A DNA stretch of 64,000 nucleotides from Pantoea endophytica (GTDB lineage: Bacteria; Pseudomonadota; Gammaproteobacteria; Enterobacterales; Enterobacteriaceae): assembly GCF_002858935.1 (NCBI RefSeq), contig NZ_PJRT01000002.1, forward strand, positions 186,001 through 250,000, given 5' to 3'. This document shows positions 34,154 to 44,062 of this stretch, piece by piece. The notes under the pieces were generated by a model. The model saw only the letters and a list, made by a program, of their open reading frames with translations. It did not search any database and was not told the DNA's origin. The position numbers and the translations under genes are program-made. Every line of letters starts with the position of its first letter. Position 1 is the first letter of the stretch.

Positions 34154-34189
34154 GGGGATTTTTTTGTTGCGTCACTCTGCAAGAGTGAA

Positions 34190-34277
34190 TGGCGGAGGAG
34201 GAGAGATTCGAACTCTCGGATGGTTTCCCATCGACGGTTTTCAAGACCGTTGCCTTAAGCCACTCGGCCACCCCTCC
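34190..34277 (-). tRNA. serT: tRNA-Ser (anticodon UGA), upstream copy
   Basis: 88 bases with CCA. Acceptor GGAGGGG / CTCCTCC and the same anticodon loop. It differs from its neighbour at four bases that form two compensated pairs (acceptor pair 7-66 and one T-stem pair). Confidence 0.97.
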
Positions 34278-34289
34278 GCAATGAGGCGC

Positions 34290-34318
34290 ACTATAAACAT
34301 CCCCCATAACGATGTAAA
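34290..34318 (-). promoter_or_regulatory. Sigma70 promoter of the tRNA-Ser operon
   Basis: Minus strand TTTACA (34313-34318), 17-base spacer, TATAGT (34290-34295), then a G+C-rich GCGCC discriminator typical of stringently controlled stable-RNA promoters, just before the first tRNA. Confidence 0.85.
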
Positions 34319-34499
34319 GCCTGCAATGAATCGTTCGGCTGAAAAACAGCCAAATTCTATTTTTTCGGCGTCTATTTCGCCATTCTGCTCAGCGAAACAG
34401 CAATTTATCGCGTAAAGATGGGTAAAACGCCTTTTCTGTCTTTCAGGCGCTGCGTATCCTCGTGCCATATTTGGTGTTTCTCTCTTTAAGGAGCGCATG

Positions 34500-35153
34500 A
34501 TGGAAAGAATTTTTAGCTCGTCGCAGCAATCGTTAGTCAGCACCCACAAGGTGCTGCGCAATACTTATCTGTTACTTGGCTTTACGCTGGCCTTCTCGGC
34601 CGTCACCGCCACACTCAGCACCGTGTTTGCCTTGCCTTCACCGGGCCTGATTCTGATGCTGGTCGGCTTTTATGGCTTGATGTTCCTGACGCATAAACTG
34701 GCTAACAGCCCGGCAGGTATTCTGGCGGCCTTCGCTTTCACCGGCTTCCTCGGTTACTGCCTTGGTCCAATCCTGAGCTCGTTCCTCACTGCAGGCATGG
34801 GTGATGTGATCGCTATGGCGCTGGGCGGCACCGCGCTGGTGTTCTTCGGTTGCTCGGCCTACGTATTGACCACACGCCGCGATATGTCATTCCTGAGTGG
34901 CATGATGATGGCCGGCTTTGTCGTGCTGCTGGTGGCGGTGGTTGCTAATATCTTCCTGCAACTGCCTGCGCTGCATCTGGCGATTAGCGCCCTGTTCATC
35001 CTGTTCTCTGCGGGTGCCATCCTGTGGGAAACCAGCAACATCATTCACGGTGGTGAAACCAACTATATTCGCGCCACCGTAAGCCTGTATGTTTCGCTGT
35101 ATAACATTTTTGTTAGCCTGTTGAGCCTGCTGGGCTTCGCTAACCGCGATTAA
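34500..35153 (+). CDS. yccA: Modulator of FtsH protease YccA (Bax inhibitor-1 family)
   Basis: 217 residues from ATG 34500 (AAGGAG 6-7 bases upstream; ATG 34497 also possible). Seven membrane helices. The BI-1 signature is kept: [33 protein letters not shown] and [16 protein letters not shown]. It interacts with and is degraded by FtsH and protects SecY in E. coli. A strong terminator follows. Confidence 0.96.
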   Translation: MERIFSSSQQSLVSTHKVLRNTYLLLGFTLAFSAVTATLSTVFALPSPGLILMLVGFYGLMFLTHKLANSPAGILAAFAFTGFLGYCLGPILSSFLTAGMGDVIAMALGGTALVFFGCSAYVLTTRRDMSFLSGMMMAGFVVLLVAVVANIFLQLPALHLAISALFILFSAGAILWETSNIIHGGETNYIRATVSLYVSLYNIFVSLLSLLGFANRD

Positions 35154-35171
35154 GCTGCCGCAAGAGTTATC

Positions 35172-35195
35172 AAACCCCGCTTCGGCGGGGTTTTT
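35172..35195 (+). terminator. Terminator of yccA
   Basis: AAACCCCGC-TTCG-GCGGGGTTT with a further TT, tetraloop hairpin 18 bases past the stop. Confidence 0.92.
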
Positions 35196-35251
35196 GCTTT
35201 TTATGGCCGGGCGAATTTACAATGTGTCGATTAACGCCATGAGGAATGACT

Positions 35252-35578
35252 GTGAATTTTGCTGGTAAAGAGATTGCCACCGATGCGGAAGGCTATCTGA
35301 AAAATAGCGCGGACTGGAGCGAACCGCTGGCTGCTGCCATCGCGGAGCAAGAAGCGATCGTGATGAGTGACGCGCATTGGGAAGTAGTGCACTTTGTGCG
35401 CAACTTTTACCAGGAATTTAATACCTCGCCGGCGGTGCGCATGCTGGTGAAAGCTATGGCGCAAAAGTATGGCGAGGAGAAAGGCAACAGCCGCTATCTG
35501 TTCCGTCTGTTCCCGGAAGGCCCGGCGAAGCAGGCGACCAAAATTGCCGGATTGCCAAAACCGGCGAAATGCTTGTAA
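35252..35578 (+). CDS. tusE: Sulfur relay protein TusE
   Basis: 108 residues from GTG 35252, chosen because GAGGA (35241-35245) lies 6 bases before it but abuts the in-frame ATG at 35246. DsrC-family fold with [28 protein letters not shown] and the conserved penultimate Cys in PAKCL, which takes persulfide sulfur from TusBCD and hands it to MnmA for 2-thiouridine synthesis in tRNA. Converges on acyP with no gap. Confidence 0.93.
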   Translation: MNFAGKEIATDAEGYLKNSADWSEPLAAAIAEQEAIVMSDAHWEVVHFVRNFYQEFNTSPAVRMLVKAMAQKYGEEKGNSRYLFRLFPEGPAKQATKIAGLPKPAKCL

Positions 35579-35857
35579 TCAGCCGGTGGTGAATCGGGTC
35601 GGCATCTCCCTGGGCTGATGCGGCTCCACCAGCACTTTATCTACCCGCGCGCTACGCGGCCCACCCGCTTTGAGCCAACTGATCAATGCATCGACCTGCT
35701 GCGCCTCACCGGACGCCAGCACTTCAACGCTGCCGTCCGCCAGATTGTGCGCATAACCGTTAAGATTCAACTCTCTGGCCTGCGCTTGGGTGTGGTAGCG
35801 AAACCCCACGCCCTGCACGATGCCGTGCACCCAAATTTTGCAGCATGTGGTAGCCAT
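35579..35857 (-). CDS. acyP: Acylphosphatase
   Basis: 92 residues from ATG 35857 (GGGAGAAC upstream), the E. coli YccX length. Signature [13 protein letters not shown] with the catalytic Arg, and [17 protein letters not shown] with the catalytic Asn. Hydrolyses carboxyl-phosphate bonds such as acetyl or carbamoyl phosphate in the cytoplasm. Divergent from rlmI. Confidence 0.95.
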   Translation of the reverse strand: MATTCCKIWVHGIVQGVGFRYHTQAQARELNLNGYAHNLADGSVEVLASGEAQQVDALISWLKAGGPRSARVDKVLVEPHQPREMPTRFTTG

Positions 35858-35942
35858 TGCGTTCTCCCATCGTCTTGCGTTGCAATTTGCCGCCATCCGC
35901 CGGAAAATGGCGCCTCATTTTTTCAGGTAAGCATAGCAAACT

Positions 35943-37133
35943 ATGACCGTTCGATTGATTCTCACAAAGGGACGTGAAAAATCCCTGCTCCGCCGCCATC
36001 CGTGGGTGTTCTCTGGTGCCGTTGCACGTATGGAAGGTAAAGCCCAGTCTGGTGAAACCATTGATATCTGTGACAGCAATGGCAAATGGCTGGCTCGCGC
36101 CGCGTATTCTCCGCAATCACAAATTCGCGCACGCGTCTGGAGTTGGCAACAGGATGAGTCAATCGACATCACCTTCTTCGTGCGCCGCTTTGAGCAAGCC
36201 CAGCTGTGGCGTGACTGGCTGGCGAAACGTGATGGGCTGGACAGCTATCGCCTGATTGCCGGTGAGTCTGATGGCATGCCGGGCGTAACCATCGATCGCT
36301 TCGGCAACTTCCTGGTGATGCAGCTGTTGTCTGCGGGTGCCGAGTATCAGCGTCCGGCCATCGTCTCCGCCTTACAGCAGTGTTTCCCGGATTGCGCTAT
36401 TTACGATCGCTCAGATGTGGCAGTGCGTAAAAAAGAGGGACTGGAGCTGGCGCAAGGGCCGGTTTCGGGTGAACTGCCGCCACCGCTGCTGCCGATTACT
36501 GAACACGGTATGAAGCTGCTGGTGGATATTCAGGGCGGTCATAAAACCGGCTATTACCTTGATCAGCGTGACAGCCGTTTTGCCACGCGTGGCTACTCAG
36601 ATAATGCACGCGTGCTGAACTGCTTCTCTTACACCGGTGGTTTTGCGGTTTCTGCCTTGATGGGCGGCTGTCGTGAAGTGATTAGCGTTGATACTTCGCA
36701 AGACGCACTCGACGTGGCGAAACAGAACGTTGAACTCAATGGTCTGGATGTGTCGCGTGCCCAGTTTGTGCGTGACGATGTGTTCAAACTGCTGCGTCGT
36801 TATCGCGACAGCGGCGAAAAGTTCGACCTGATCGTCATGGATCCGCCGAAATTCGTAGAGAACAAGAACCAGTTGATGGGCGCGTGTCGCGGCTATAAAG
36901 ATATCAATATGCTGGCCATTCAGCTGTTGAATCCCGGTGGCGTATTGCTGACCTTCTCCTGTTCTGGCCTGATGCCAACCGATTTGTTCCAGAAAATCAT
37001 CGCTGATGCCGCCGTTGATGCCGGTCGTGATGTACAATTTATAGAGCAGTTCCGTCAGGCAGCCGACCATCCAGTGATCGCCAGCTATCCTGAAGGGCTT
37101 TATCTGAAAGGTTTTGCCTGCCGCGTGCTGTGA
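35943..37133 (+). CDS. rlmI: 23S rRNA m5C1962 methyltransferase RlmI
   Basis: 396 residues, same as E. coli. N-terminal PUA domain ([21 protein letters not shown]), a linker, then the SAM-dependent domain: [18 protein letters not shown] (motif I), [37 protein letters not shown] (DPPK). It methylates C1962 of 23S rRNA. The stop is followed at once by the sigma32 promoter of hspQ. Confidence 0.96.
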   Translation: MTVRLILTKGREKSLLRRHPWVFSGAVARMEGKAQSGETIDICDSNGKWLARAAYSPQSQIRARVWSWQQDESIDITFFVRRFEQAQLWRDWLAKRDGLDSYRLIAGESDGMPGVTIDRFGNFLVMQLLSAGAEYQRPAIVSALQQCFPDCAIYDRSDVAVRKKEGLELAQGPVSGELPPPLLPITEHGMKLLVDIQGGHKTGYYLDQRDSRFATRGYSDNARVLNCFSYTGGFAVSALMGGCREVISVDTSQDALDVAKQNVELNGLDVSRAQFVRDDVFKLLRRYRDSGEKFDLIVMDPPKFVENKNQLMGACRGYKDINMLAIQLLNPGGVLLTFSCSGLMPTDLFQKIIADAAVDAGRDVQFIEQFRQAADHPVIASYPEGLYLKGFACRVL

Positions 37134-37161
37134 CTTGAAAACGCTGTCCCTGCCTCCATAT
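37134..37161 (+). promoter_or_regulatory. Sigma32 heat-shock promoter of hspQ
   Basis: CTTGAAA (37134-37140), 13-base spacer, CTCCATAT (37154-37161), against the consensus CTTGAAA-N11-16-CCCCATNT. It begins on the base after the rlmI stop codon. E. coli hspQ is a known heat-shock gene. Confidence 0.8.
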
Positions 37162-37192
37162 TGGTTACAGGGCAGTCTTTTGGGAGGTCACA

Positions 37193-37510
37193 ATGATTAC
37201 GACTAAATTTGGAATTGGACAGCAGGTCCGACATCGTCTCTCCGGGGTGCTCGGCGTTATCGTGGATGTCGATCCGGAGTTTTCGCTTGATGAGCCAGAA
37301 GTTGATGATGTCGCTGCCAGCGAAACGCTGCGCGCCGCGCCCTGGTATCATGTGGTGATGGAAGATGAAGAAGGCGATCAGGTGCATACCTATGTCGCTG
37401 AAGTTCAGCTGGCGGGGGAAACCTCCTTCGAACATCCCGAACAACCTTCAATGGATGAGCTGGCCGCGTCAATTCGGCAACAGCTGCAGGCACCCAGCCT
37501 GAGACATTAA
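37193..37510 (+). CDS. hspQ: Heat-shock protein HspQ
   Basis: 105 residues, YccV/hemimethylated-DNA-binding fold: [55 protein letters not shown]. In E. coli it affects DnaA stability and tunes Lon specificity. GGGAGG 7 bases before the ATG. Own heat-shock promoter and terminator. Confidence 0.96.
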   Translation: MITTKFGIGQQVRHRLSGVLGVIVDVDPEFSLDEPEVDDVAASETLRAAPWYHVVMEDEEGDQVHTYVAEVQLAGETSFEHPEQPSMDELAASIRQQLQAPSLRH

Positions 37511-37512
37511 TC

Positions 37513-37543
37513 AAACGGCGACTCCGGTCGCCGTTTCTGTTTT
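37513..37543. terminator. Terminator between converging hspQ and yccU
   Basis: AAACGGCGAC-TCCG-GTCGCCGTTT, 10-bp perfect stem, followed by CTGTTTT on the plus strand. Confidence 0.9.
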
Positions 37544-37955
37544 AGTGCCTAATCCCCAGCCGAGGAATTTCAATTTTTGGACAGCGATCCATTATCACGG
37601 TCATACCCGCGTCTTGCGCCAGCACCGCCGCCTGCTCATTAATCACGCCCAGCTGTAACCACAGCGTATCCGCTCCAATAGCGATCGCTTCCTGCGCTAC
37701 GCCCCACGCCGCTTCGGCATTGCGAAACACATCCACCATATCCACTTTTCCGGGTACATCCGCCAGCGTGGCATAGGCGGTTTGGCCAAGAAGTTGCTGT
37801 CCCGCCAATTTAGGACTCACCGGAATCACCTCGTATCCCTGATCGAGCAAATATTTCATCACGCCATAGCTCGGGCGATCGGGGCGGTCGCTGGCGCCTA
37901 CTAACGCGATACGTTTGGTTTTAGTCAGCACATCGCGAATCGTTTGATCATTCAT
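37542..37955 (-). CDS. yccU: CoA-binding domain protein YccU
   Basis: 137 residues with a Rossmann-type CoA-binding fold: IALVGASDRPDRPSYGVMKYLLDQGYEVIPVSP and LGVINEQAAVLAQDAGMTVIMDRCPKIE. Matches E. coli YccU, which is of unknown function. Same place next to hspQ as in E. coli. Confidence 0.94.
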   Translation of the reverse strand: MNDQTIRDVLTKTKRIALVGASDRPDRPSYGVMKYLLDQGYEVIPVSPKLAGQQLLGQTAYATLADVPGKVDMVDVFRNAEAAWGVAQEAIAIGADTLWLQLGVINEQAAVLAQDAGMTVIMDRCPKIEIPRLGIRH

Positions 37956-38132
37956 CTTTTTTCTCCTGGTTCATTCGCTTAAGTGTAGATGGCATTGCGC
38001 ATCAGGCTGCAACTGTTGGGCACCAGAACTTTGCGCAGCAGCACGAATAAATATGTAAAAATGTAAATTTACTGCCATAATGTAATACTTTGCTACACAT
38101 AATCGATTTACCCCCTTCTGCCGGGAGTTGAA

Positions 38133-38759
38133 ATGAAGCTGTCTTTAACTGCTACGGGTTTACTGCTGTTGCTCGTATCAGCCTCATGCCAGGCCATCAC
38201 TCTCAAGCTCGATCCCGAGATCGAACTGCTGGTGCTGGACGGGCGTAAAATTTCTGGTTCGCTGTTGAAAGGCGCAGGCAGCCTTGAGCTGGATCGTGGG
38301 CAGCATCAGTTTCTGTTTCGTGTGGAAAAACCGGGCACTGACGCCGCGCACTTTCATTCCGTGCCGATGATTGTCACTTTCAGCGCCAATGCCCATTCGG
38401 TGGCAATTCGCTTGCCTGCGCTCACTAATCGTCGTGAACGTACCACCTTCGACAAAACCCTCAACTTTCAACTGATTGATGAACGCGGCATAGAAATCAC
38501 CAGCCTGCGCGACCATTTGCCGAAGCCAGGTGATAACGATTTCGAAAAGGCGATGGTGAATTATAATCGTGATGCCCACGCCGCTTCGGTTCCGCGTTTT
38601 GCCTTACATTCGCTGAGCGCCAGCGAGGCGCAGTTGAATCTGGATTACGCCTGGCAAGAAGTTAGCGATCTTCCCTCTTTGCATGGCTGGTTCAAGCGTT
38701 TTGATGCCGCCACACGTCTGCGTTTTATTAGCTGGATGAAAACCTTACGCGCAAGTTGA
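38133..38759 (+). CDS. csgI: Periplasmic curli-assembly inhibitor CsgI (YccT, DUF2057)
   Basis: 208 residues with a signal peptide ending near SCQA. The DUF2057 core ITLKLDPEIELLVLDGRKISGSLLKGAGSLELDRGQHQFLFRVEK is clear. E. coli YccT (CsgI) slows CsgA polymerisation in the periplasm. GGGAG 8 bases before ATG 38133. Monocistronic in appearance; position between yccU and mgsA as in E. coli. Confidence 0.88.
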   Translation: MKLSLTATGLLLLLVSASCQAITLKLDPEIELLVLDGRKISGSLLKGAGSLELDRGQHQFLFRVEKPGTDAAHFHSVPMIVTFSANAHSVAIRLPALTNRRERTTFDKTLNFQLIDERGIEITSLRDHLPKPGDNDFEKAMVNYNRDAHAASVPRFALHSLSASEAQLNLDYAWQEVSDLPSLHGWFKRFDAATRLRFISWMKTLRAS

Positions 38760-38827
38760 TAGTGATGAAACGCCAGGGGTAAACTCCTGCATTAACACAT
38801 AATGCATGAGAAGAAACAGGAAGCCCT

Positions 38828-39289
38828 ATGGAGCAGACCGTTCGTACCCTTCAGGTTCAGAAACATATCGCCCTCGTTGCACACGATCACTGTAAAGCCT
38901 CGCTGCTGGAGTGGGTGCAAACCAACCAAAGCACGCTGCAACAGCATGTGTTGTACGCTACCGGCACCACCGGCAATCTGATTAATCGTCATACCGGATT
39001 GGATGTTAACGCCATGCTAAGCGGCCCGATGGGCGGCGATCAGCAAGTGGGTGCGTTGATTTCGGAAGGTAAAATTGATGTGCTGATTTTCTTCTGGGAT
39101 CCGCTGAATGCGGTGCCGCACGATCCAGATGTCAAAGCGCTGCTGCGCCTCGCCACGGTGTGGAATATCCCGGTGGCCAATAACCGCACCACCGCAGATT
39201 TTATTATCCAGTCACCGAAGTTTGCCCAACAGATTGAGATTCAGATTCCAGACTATCAGCGTTATCTCGCCGAACGCCTGAAACCCTAA
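38828..39289 (+). CDS. mgsA: Methylglyoxal synthase
   Basis: 153 residues. [16 protein letters not shown] and [32 protein letters not shown] carry the phosphate-binding and catalytic Asp/His residues. Converts dihydroxyacetone phosphate to methylglyoxal and phosphate, a bypass relieving sugar-phosphate stress and sensitive to phosphate. Converges on helD with three bases between the stops. Confidence 0.96.
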   Translation: MEQTVRTLQVQKHIALVAHDHCKASLLEWVQTNQSTLQQHVLYATGTTGNLINRHTGLDVNAMLSGPMGGDQQVGALISEGKIDVLIFFWDPLNAVPHDPDVKALLRLATVWNIPVANNRTTADFIIQSPKFAQQIEIQIPDYQRYLAERLKP

Positions 39290-39292
39290 TCA

Positions 39293-41347
39293 TCAGGCCT
39301 TACGGCTTTGTGGCACACCTAATTCGCGCAGGTGCTCGACAAATACCGAAGGCCGATCTTTATCGAACATCAGCCACACCTGCTGGCGCGCACGCGTCAT
39401 CGCCACATACGCCAGCCGTCGCTCCTCTGCATCCGGGAAATCTTCCGGCTGCGGCAGCAAACCCTCTTCCATGATGGATTCCCGCGCTTGTGCCGGGAAA
39501 CCGTCGCGTCCCTGATGCAGCCCCAATACAATAACAAAATCCGCCTGTTGTCCTTTGCTGGCATGGATCGTCATGAAATCCAGCTTTAACTTTGGCCAGC
39601 GCGTTTTAGCTTTATCGAGGATTGCTGGCCGCAAATGGTGGTAACGCGCCAGCAGCAGTACGCGCTCTTCGGGTTTGGCATAACCGCTCAGTTTATCGAA
39701 CAGCGCTTCCAGTTGATCCTGCGGCAGCAAAGTCACCGATTTTTTATTGCCTTTGCTCAAGCTGTTCAGCGGCTTGCGCAGCTGATGCGGGTTCTGTTGT
39801 ACAAAGCGATTGGCTATCTCACCAATACGATCGTTAAAGCGATAGGTGGTATCCAGCACGCAGCGATCGCCATCGCCGAAATAGTGATGGAACGCGGTGG
39901 TCAAACTCATTTCGGCACCGCTAAAGCGATAGATTGCCTGCCAGTCATCGCCCACCGCGTACAGGCTGGTTCGCTTGTTTTGCTGACGCAGCGCCGTTAG
40001 CAGTGCAGCTCGCTGCGGTGAGATGTCCTGAAACTCATCGACCAGAATATGCTTCCACGGGCTGATAAAACGCCCTTTCTCCAGAATGGCAATCGCCTGA
40101 TGAATCAGCCCGGAAAAATCGACCGCGCCCTCCTCTTTCAGCGCGCTTTTCCATGCCTTTAACAGTGGCGCCATCAGTTTGACACGCTTGCTGAAATTAT
40201 CGCGCTGCGCTTCTGCCACATCCGCGATCATTGCCGCCTGCGCGCCGCCGTGCATGCGCATCAAGCCCAGCCAGCGCTCCATGCGCGATACGATGCGCTG
40301 CGCCAGTTTGTCATCTTGCCAAAAGGGACCTTCGGGAATCTCCCACTCCAGCTCATCCTGCAACCACTGACGCCATCCGCTGGCCTGTGCTTTCTTGCTG
40401 TTGCACTGCTCGCGCCAGGTCTCAATCAGCAACTGTCGCCGCGCCTTGCTGTCGCTTTCCAGCTTGCTGATCACCGGTTGTTTGTTACTGCCTTCGCGGA
40501 TGATATGCAGCGCCAATGCATGGAAGGTACGCGCCTGAATCGCGCTCTCACCAAGGCGCGTTTGAATACGGTCATTCATCTCTTCTGCCGCCTGACGACC
40601 AAACGCCAGCAACAGAATTTGATCCGCTTGCGCCAGCTTGCGTTTCAGTAGCCAACCCGCGCGCGCCACCAGCACCGAGGTTTTGCCACTGCCCGCCCCC
40701 GCCAGCACCAGCAGCGCGTCTTCGCCATTCACTACAGCTTCGCATTGCGATGGATTGAGCGGCGTGGTTTCAACTGTGGAAAAGAATTCGTGATAGTCGC
40801 TGAGGATCTCACTGGTCCATTGGCGATTGCGTTGGCGGATCGCCGCTTCACCCTGCTCCAGCCATTGCTGGCAGAATTCCCAGCGCTCACGACAGTTATC
40901 AAACTCGGCAATACGCGCGAGAGGCAACGGCAAGGCAGAAAACTGGCGTGTAATGCTCTCTTTTACCGCGCTCAGCTCACTGCGTTTCAACCAGCGATCC
41001 TGTTGGGTGAAGGCGAGAATTTCCTGCTCCAGCGCGACCAGCACCTCCGCGCTCACCTCGCTCATCTCCTGGCTCCACTGCTGCCAGGCGTGCTGCAAGT
41101 AGTGGAAAAAGCGCTGCGTTTCCTGCCATTCGGTACCATGCAGGCGCACCACTTTCTCATCTGGCAGCAGAAACTCCAGTTCGCCCCATACCATGCCGCG
41201 TTTACAGGCAATGTTGAGCAACTGGTTAAACGGGATCAGATATTCATGGCGATCGCCACTGACTTCCACGCCGGCGGCCAGCAAGCGCACCCGATTATAG
41301 GGATGCTGTGCCAGACGTTTACCCATTGATGTTGCTTTCAGTTCCAT
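39293..41347 (-). CDS. helD: DNA helicase IV
   Basis: 684 residues, same as E. coli HelD. N-terminal extension of about 190 residues, then the UvrD/Rep superfamily 1 motor: Walker A LVLAGAGSGKTSVLVARAGW, motif Ia LLLAFGRQAAEEM, Walker B LVDEFQDISPQRAAL, motif III VGDDWQAIYRFSGAE, motif V TIHASKGQQADFVIVLG, motif VI RLAYVAMTRARQQVW. 3'-5' helicase taking part in recombination and repair. Confidence 0.96.
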   Translation of the reverse strand: MELKATSMGKRLAQHPYNRVRLLAAGVEVSGDRHEYLIPFNQLLNIACKRGMVWGELEFLLPDEKVVRLHGTEWQETQRFFHYLQHAWQQWSQEMSEVSAEVLVALEQEILAFTQQDRWLKRSELSAVKESITRQFSALPLPLARIAEFDNCRERWEFCQQWLEQGEAAIRQRNRQWTSEILSDYHEFFSTVETTPLNPSQCEAVVNGEDALLVLAGAGSGKTSVLVARAGWLLKRKLAQADQILLLAFGRQAAEEMNDRIQTRLGESAIQARTFHALALHIIREGSNKQPVISKLESDSKARRQLLIETWREQCNSKKAQASGWRQWLQDELEWEIPEGPFWQDDKLAQRIVSRMERWLGLMRMHGGAQAAMIADVAEAQRDNFSKRVKLMAPLLKAWKSALKEEGAVDFSGLIHQAIAILEKGRFISPWKHILVDEFQDISPQRAALLTALRQQNKRTSLYAVGDDWQAIYRFSGAEMSLTTAFHHYFGDGDRCVLDTTYRFNDRIGEIANRFVQQNPHQLRKPLNSLSKGNKKSVTLLPQDQLEALFDKLSGYAKPEERVLLLARYHHLRPAILDKAKTRWPKLKLDFMTIHASKGQQADFVIVLGLHQGRDGFPAQARESIMEEGLLPQPEDFPDAEERRLAYVAMTRARQQVWLMFDKDRPSVFVEHLRELGVPQSRKA

Positions 41348-41470
41348 GTCCGCACCGTCATGTGGAATTCGATATCGCGCAGTTTACCTGTCAGACTCTT
41401 GACGCTCCAGCCTTAAAACAGGCTAAACTTGGCGCCACATATTGCGGATTGCAAAAGGAAAAACACGTTT

Positions 41471-41914
41471 ATGCGTACCGTACTTAACATTCTTAATTTC
41501 ATTCTCGGCGGCTTTTTCACCACCCTCAGTTGGTTGTTTGCCACGCTGGTGAGCATCGTGCTGATTTTTACGCTGCCGTTGACGCGCTCCTGCTGGGAAA
41601 TCACCAAACTGTCTCTGCTGCCCTTTGGCAACGAAGCGGTGCATGTCGATGTGCTGCGTCCCGACAGTAAAAGCCATGTGATGAATACCGGCGGTACCTT
41701 CCTTAACATTTTCTGGCTGATACTGTTTGGCTGGTGGTTGTGTCTGGCGCATATCTCGGCCGGTATCGTGCAGTGTCTGACCATCATCGGCATTCCTGTT
41801 GGCATCGCCAACTTCAAAATTGCCGCGATTGCGCTGTGGCCGGTTGGCCGTCGCGTGGTCTCCGTTGAAGAAGCGCAGGCTGCGCGTGAAGCCAATGCGC
41901 GTCGCCGCTACTGA
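41471..41914 (+). CDS. yccF: YccF inner-membrane protein
   Basis: 147 residues from ATG 41471. Two YccF domains: FILGGFFTTLSWLFATLVSIVLIFTLPLTRSCWEI and FLNIFWLILFGWWLCLAHISAGIVQCLTIIGIPVGIANFKIA. Each is a pair of membrane helices with the conserved ITIIGIP-like loop. Function unknown. It is followed 9 bases later by yccS, as in E. coli. Confidence 0.94.
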   Translation: MRTVLNILNFILGGFFTTLSWLFATLVSIVLIFTLPLTRSCWEITKLSLLPFGNEAVHVDVLRPDSKSHVMNTGGTFLNIFWLILFGWWLCLAHISAGIVQCLTIIGIPVGIANFKIAAIALWPVGRRVVSVEEAQAAREANARRRY

Positions 41915-41923
41915 GGCCGTTCA

Positions 41924-44062
41924 ATGATTCATGACGCCTTGCCAGGCTGGCGACGTTATCTATTTAACAGCAGCCTGCGCTACTTGCTGCGCATCTTCTT
42001 TGCCTTAACCGGATGCGCGGCGGTACCGTGGTGGCTGCACCAAATCGAGTGGACCATTCCGCTGACGCTGGGCGTGGTCGCCGCGGCGCTGGCGGATCTC
42101 GACGATCGCTGGATTGGGCGTGTACGCAATCTTTTGATCACCCTGGTGTGTTTCTGTATTGCTTCGGTGTCGGTGGAACTGCTGTTCCCCAATCCGTGGG
42201 CGTTTGCTCTGGGTCTGGCGCTTTCCAGCTGGGGCTTTATTTTGCTCGGTGCGCTGGGACAGCGTTATGCCACCATCGCCTTTGGTGCGCTGCTGATTGC
42301 GGTTTATACCATGCTGGGCATCGGCTTGTTCCCGCAGTGGTGGATGCAGCCAGCGCTGCTGTTGATCGGTGCCCTTTGGTACAACTTGCTGACCTTTGTT
42401 GGTCATTTGATGTTTCCGGTGCGCCCGGTGCAGGAACAGCTGGCAGGCAGTTTTTCCCAGCTGGCGCGCTATCTTGAAGCCAAAGCAAACCTGTTTGATC
42501 CTGACGGCGGCGATCAGGATGACGCTACGCTGGTTGCCACGGCGATGGTCAACAGCCAGTTGGTGGCCCAGCTCAATCTCACTAAAAGCACCATTCAAAG
42601 TCGTTTGCGTGGCGACCGCGGTTCACGCAGCACGCGTCGCAGCCTGCACTACTATTTTGTCGCGCAGGATATCCATGAACGCGCCAGCTCCTCGCATCTG
42701 CAATATCATTTGCTGCGTGATAACTGGCGTTACAACGAAGTGCTGTTCCGTTTCCAGCGCCTGATGAACATGCAAGCGCGCGCGTGTCGACAACTGGCGG
42801 AGACCATTTTGCTGCGTCAGCCGTGGCATCACGACAGCCATTTTGAACGCACCTTTGAACGGCTGGAAACCGCGCTGCAACGCCTTCAACAGAACGAGCC
42901 GCAGGATCCGCACATTCACGCACTGTTCTGGCTGCTGCGTAATCTGCGTGCCATTGATGCGCAACTGGCATCGATTGAGTCAGAGCAGATGCTTGCTGAA
43001 CCGTCCCCGCAGAGCGATCACCATCTGTCACGGGAAGGGCTCAGCGGCTGGGCGGATATCCGCTTACGCCTGAGTCGCCATCTCAGCCCACAATCGGCCC
43101 TGTTCCGCCATGCAGTGCGTATGTCGCTAGTGCTGTGTGTTGGCTACGCCTTTATTCAAATCACCGGCGTCGATCGCGGTTACTGGATCTTGCTGACCAG
43201 CCTGTTCGTCTGCCAGCCCAATTACAACGCCACCCGACGACGCCTCGCCTTGCGTATTGGCGGTACCTTAGCCGGCATCGCCATCGGCCTGCCGGTCTTG
43301 TGGCTGGTGCCCTCGATTGAAGGTCAGCTGGTGCTGATCGTGCTGAGCGGCGTGCTGTTCTTCGCATTCCGCCAGGTTCAATATGCGCAAGCCACGTTGT
43401 TTATCACCTTGCTGGTTCTGCTGTGCTTCAATTTGCTCGGCGAAGGCTTTGAAGTGGCGCTACCGCGCGTGGTGGATACCTTGCTTGGCTGTGGCCTGGC
43501 ATGGCTAGCCGTGGCTTTTGTCTGGCCCGACTGGCGTTTTCGCAAAATCACCGCCGTTGCCGATCGAACATTGGATGCCAACTGCCGCTATCTGGATGCG
43601 ATTATGGAGCAATATCATCAAGGCAAGGACAATCGTCTGGCTTATCGCGTGGCACGTCGCGATGCGCACAACGCCGATGCTGAGCTAGCGTCAGTGGTGT
43701 CAAACATCAGTGGTGAACTTAAGCTACAACAACCGTTACGTGAGAATGCGTTTCGACTGCTGTGTCTGAACCACTCCTTCCTCAGCTATATCTCGGCGCT
43801 GGGAGCGCATCGCGAACAGCTGGCAGATAGTACCTTGCTGACCTTACTGGATGACGCGGTCTGCTTCATAGAAGATGTGCTGCAGATCGATCAGGTTACG
43901 GATACGCAAGCCACAGAGATGCAGCAGGCGCTAATGCAGCGCATGAGCGAGATGAAAAACAGCCCGGATACACGCGCACCATTAGTGATTCAGCAATTGG
44001 GATTGTTGGTCGCGCTGCTGCCCGAAATTGCCCGTCTACGCCGCACCCTCGTCAACGATTAA
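41924..44062 (+). CDS. yccS: YccS/YhfK-family inner-membrane protein
   Basis: 712 residues (E. coli 717). Two blocks of membrane helices (about residues 20-165 and 395-530) separated by a long cytoplasmic helical domain, ending in a C-terminal soluble helical part. FUSC-type (aromatic acid exporter-like) arrangement; VDRGYWILLTSLFVCQPNYNATRRRLALRIGGTLAG is the second-block hallmark. Function not established. The last four bases overlap the stop of sxy on the other strand. Confidence 0.94.
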   Translation: MIHDALPGWRRYLFNSSLRYLLRIFFALTGCAAVPWWLHQIEWTIPLTLGVVAAALADLDDRWIGRVRNLLITLVCFCIASVSVELLFPNPWAFALGLALSSWGFILLGALGQRYATIAFGALLIAVYTMLGIGLFPQWWMQPALLLIGALWYNLLTFVGHLMFPVRPVQEQLAGSFSQLARYLEAKANLFDPDGGDQDDATLVATAMVNSQLVAQLNLTKSTIQSRLRGDRGSRSTRRSLHYYFVAQDIHERASSSHLQYHLLRDNWRYNEVLFRFQRLMNMQARACRQLAETILLRQPWHHDSHFERTFERLETALQRLQQNEPQDPHIHALFWLLRNLRAIDAQLASIESEQMLAEPSPQSDHHLSREGLSGWADIRLRLSRHLSPQSALFRHAVRMSLVLCVGYAFIQITGVDRGYWILLTSLFVCQPNYNATRRRLALRIGGTLAGIAIGLPVLWLVPSIEGQLVLIVLSGVLFFAFRQVQYAQATLFITLLVLLCFNLLGEGFEVALPRVVDTLLGCGLAWLAVAFVWPDWRFRKITAVADRTLDANCRYLDAIMEQYHQGKDNRLAYRVARRDAHNADAELASVVSNISGELKLQQPLRENAFRLLCLNHSFLSYISALGAHREQLADSTLLTLLDDAVCFIEDVLQIDQVTDTQATEMQQALMQRMSEMKNSPDTRAPLVIQQLGLLVALLPEIARLRRTLVND

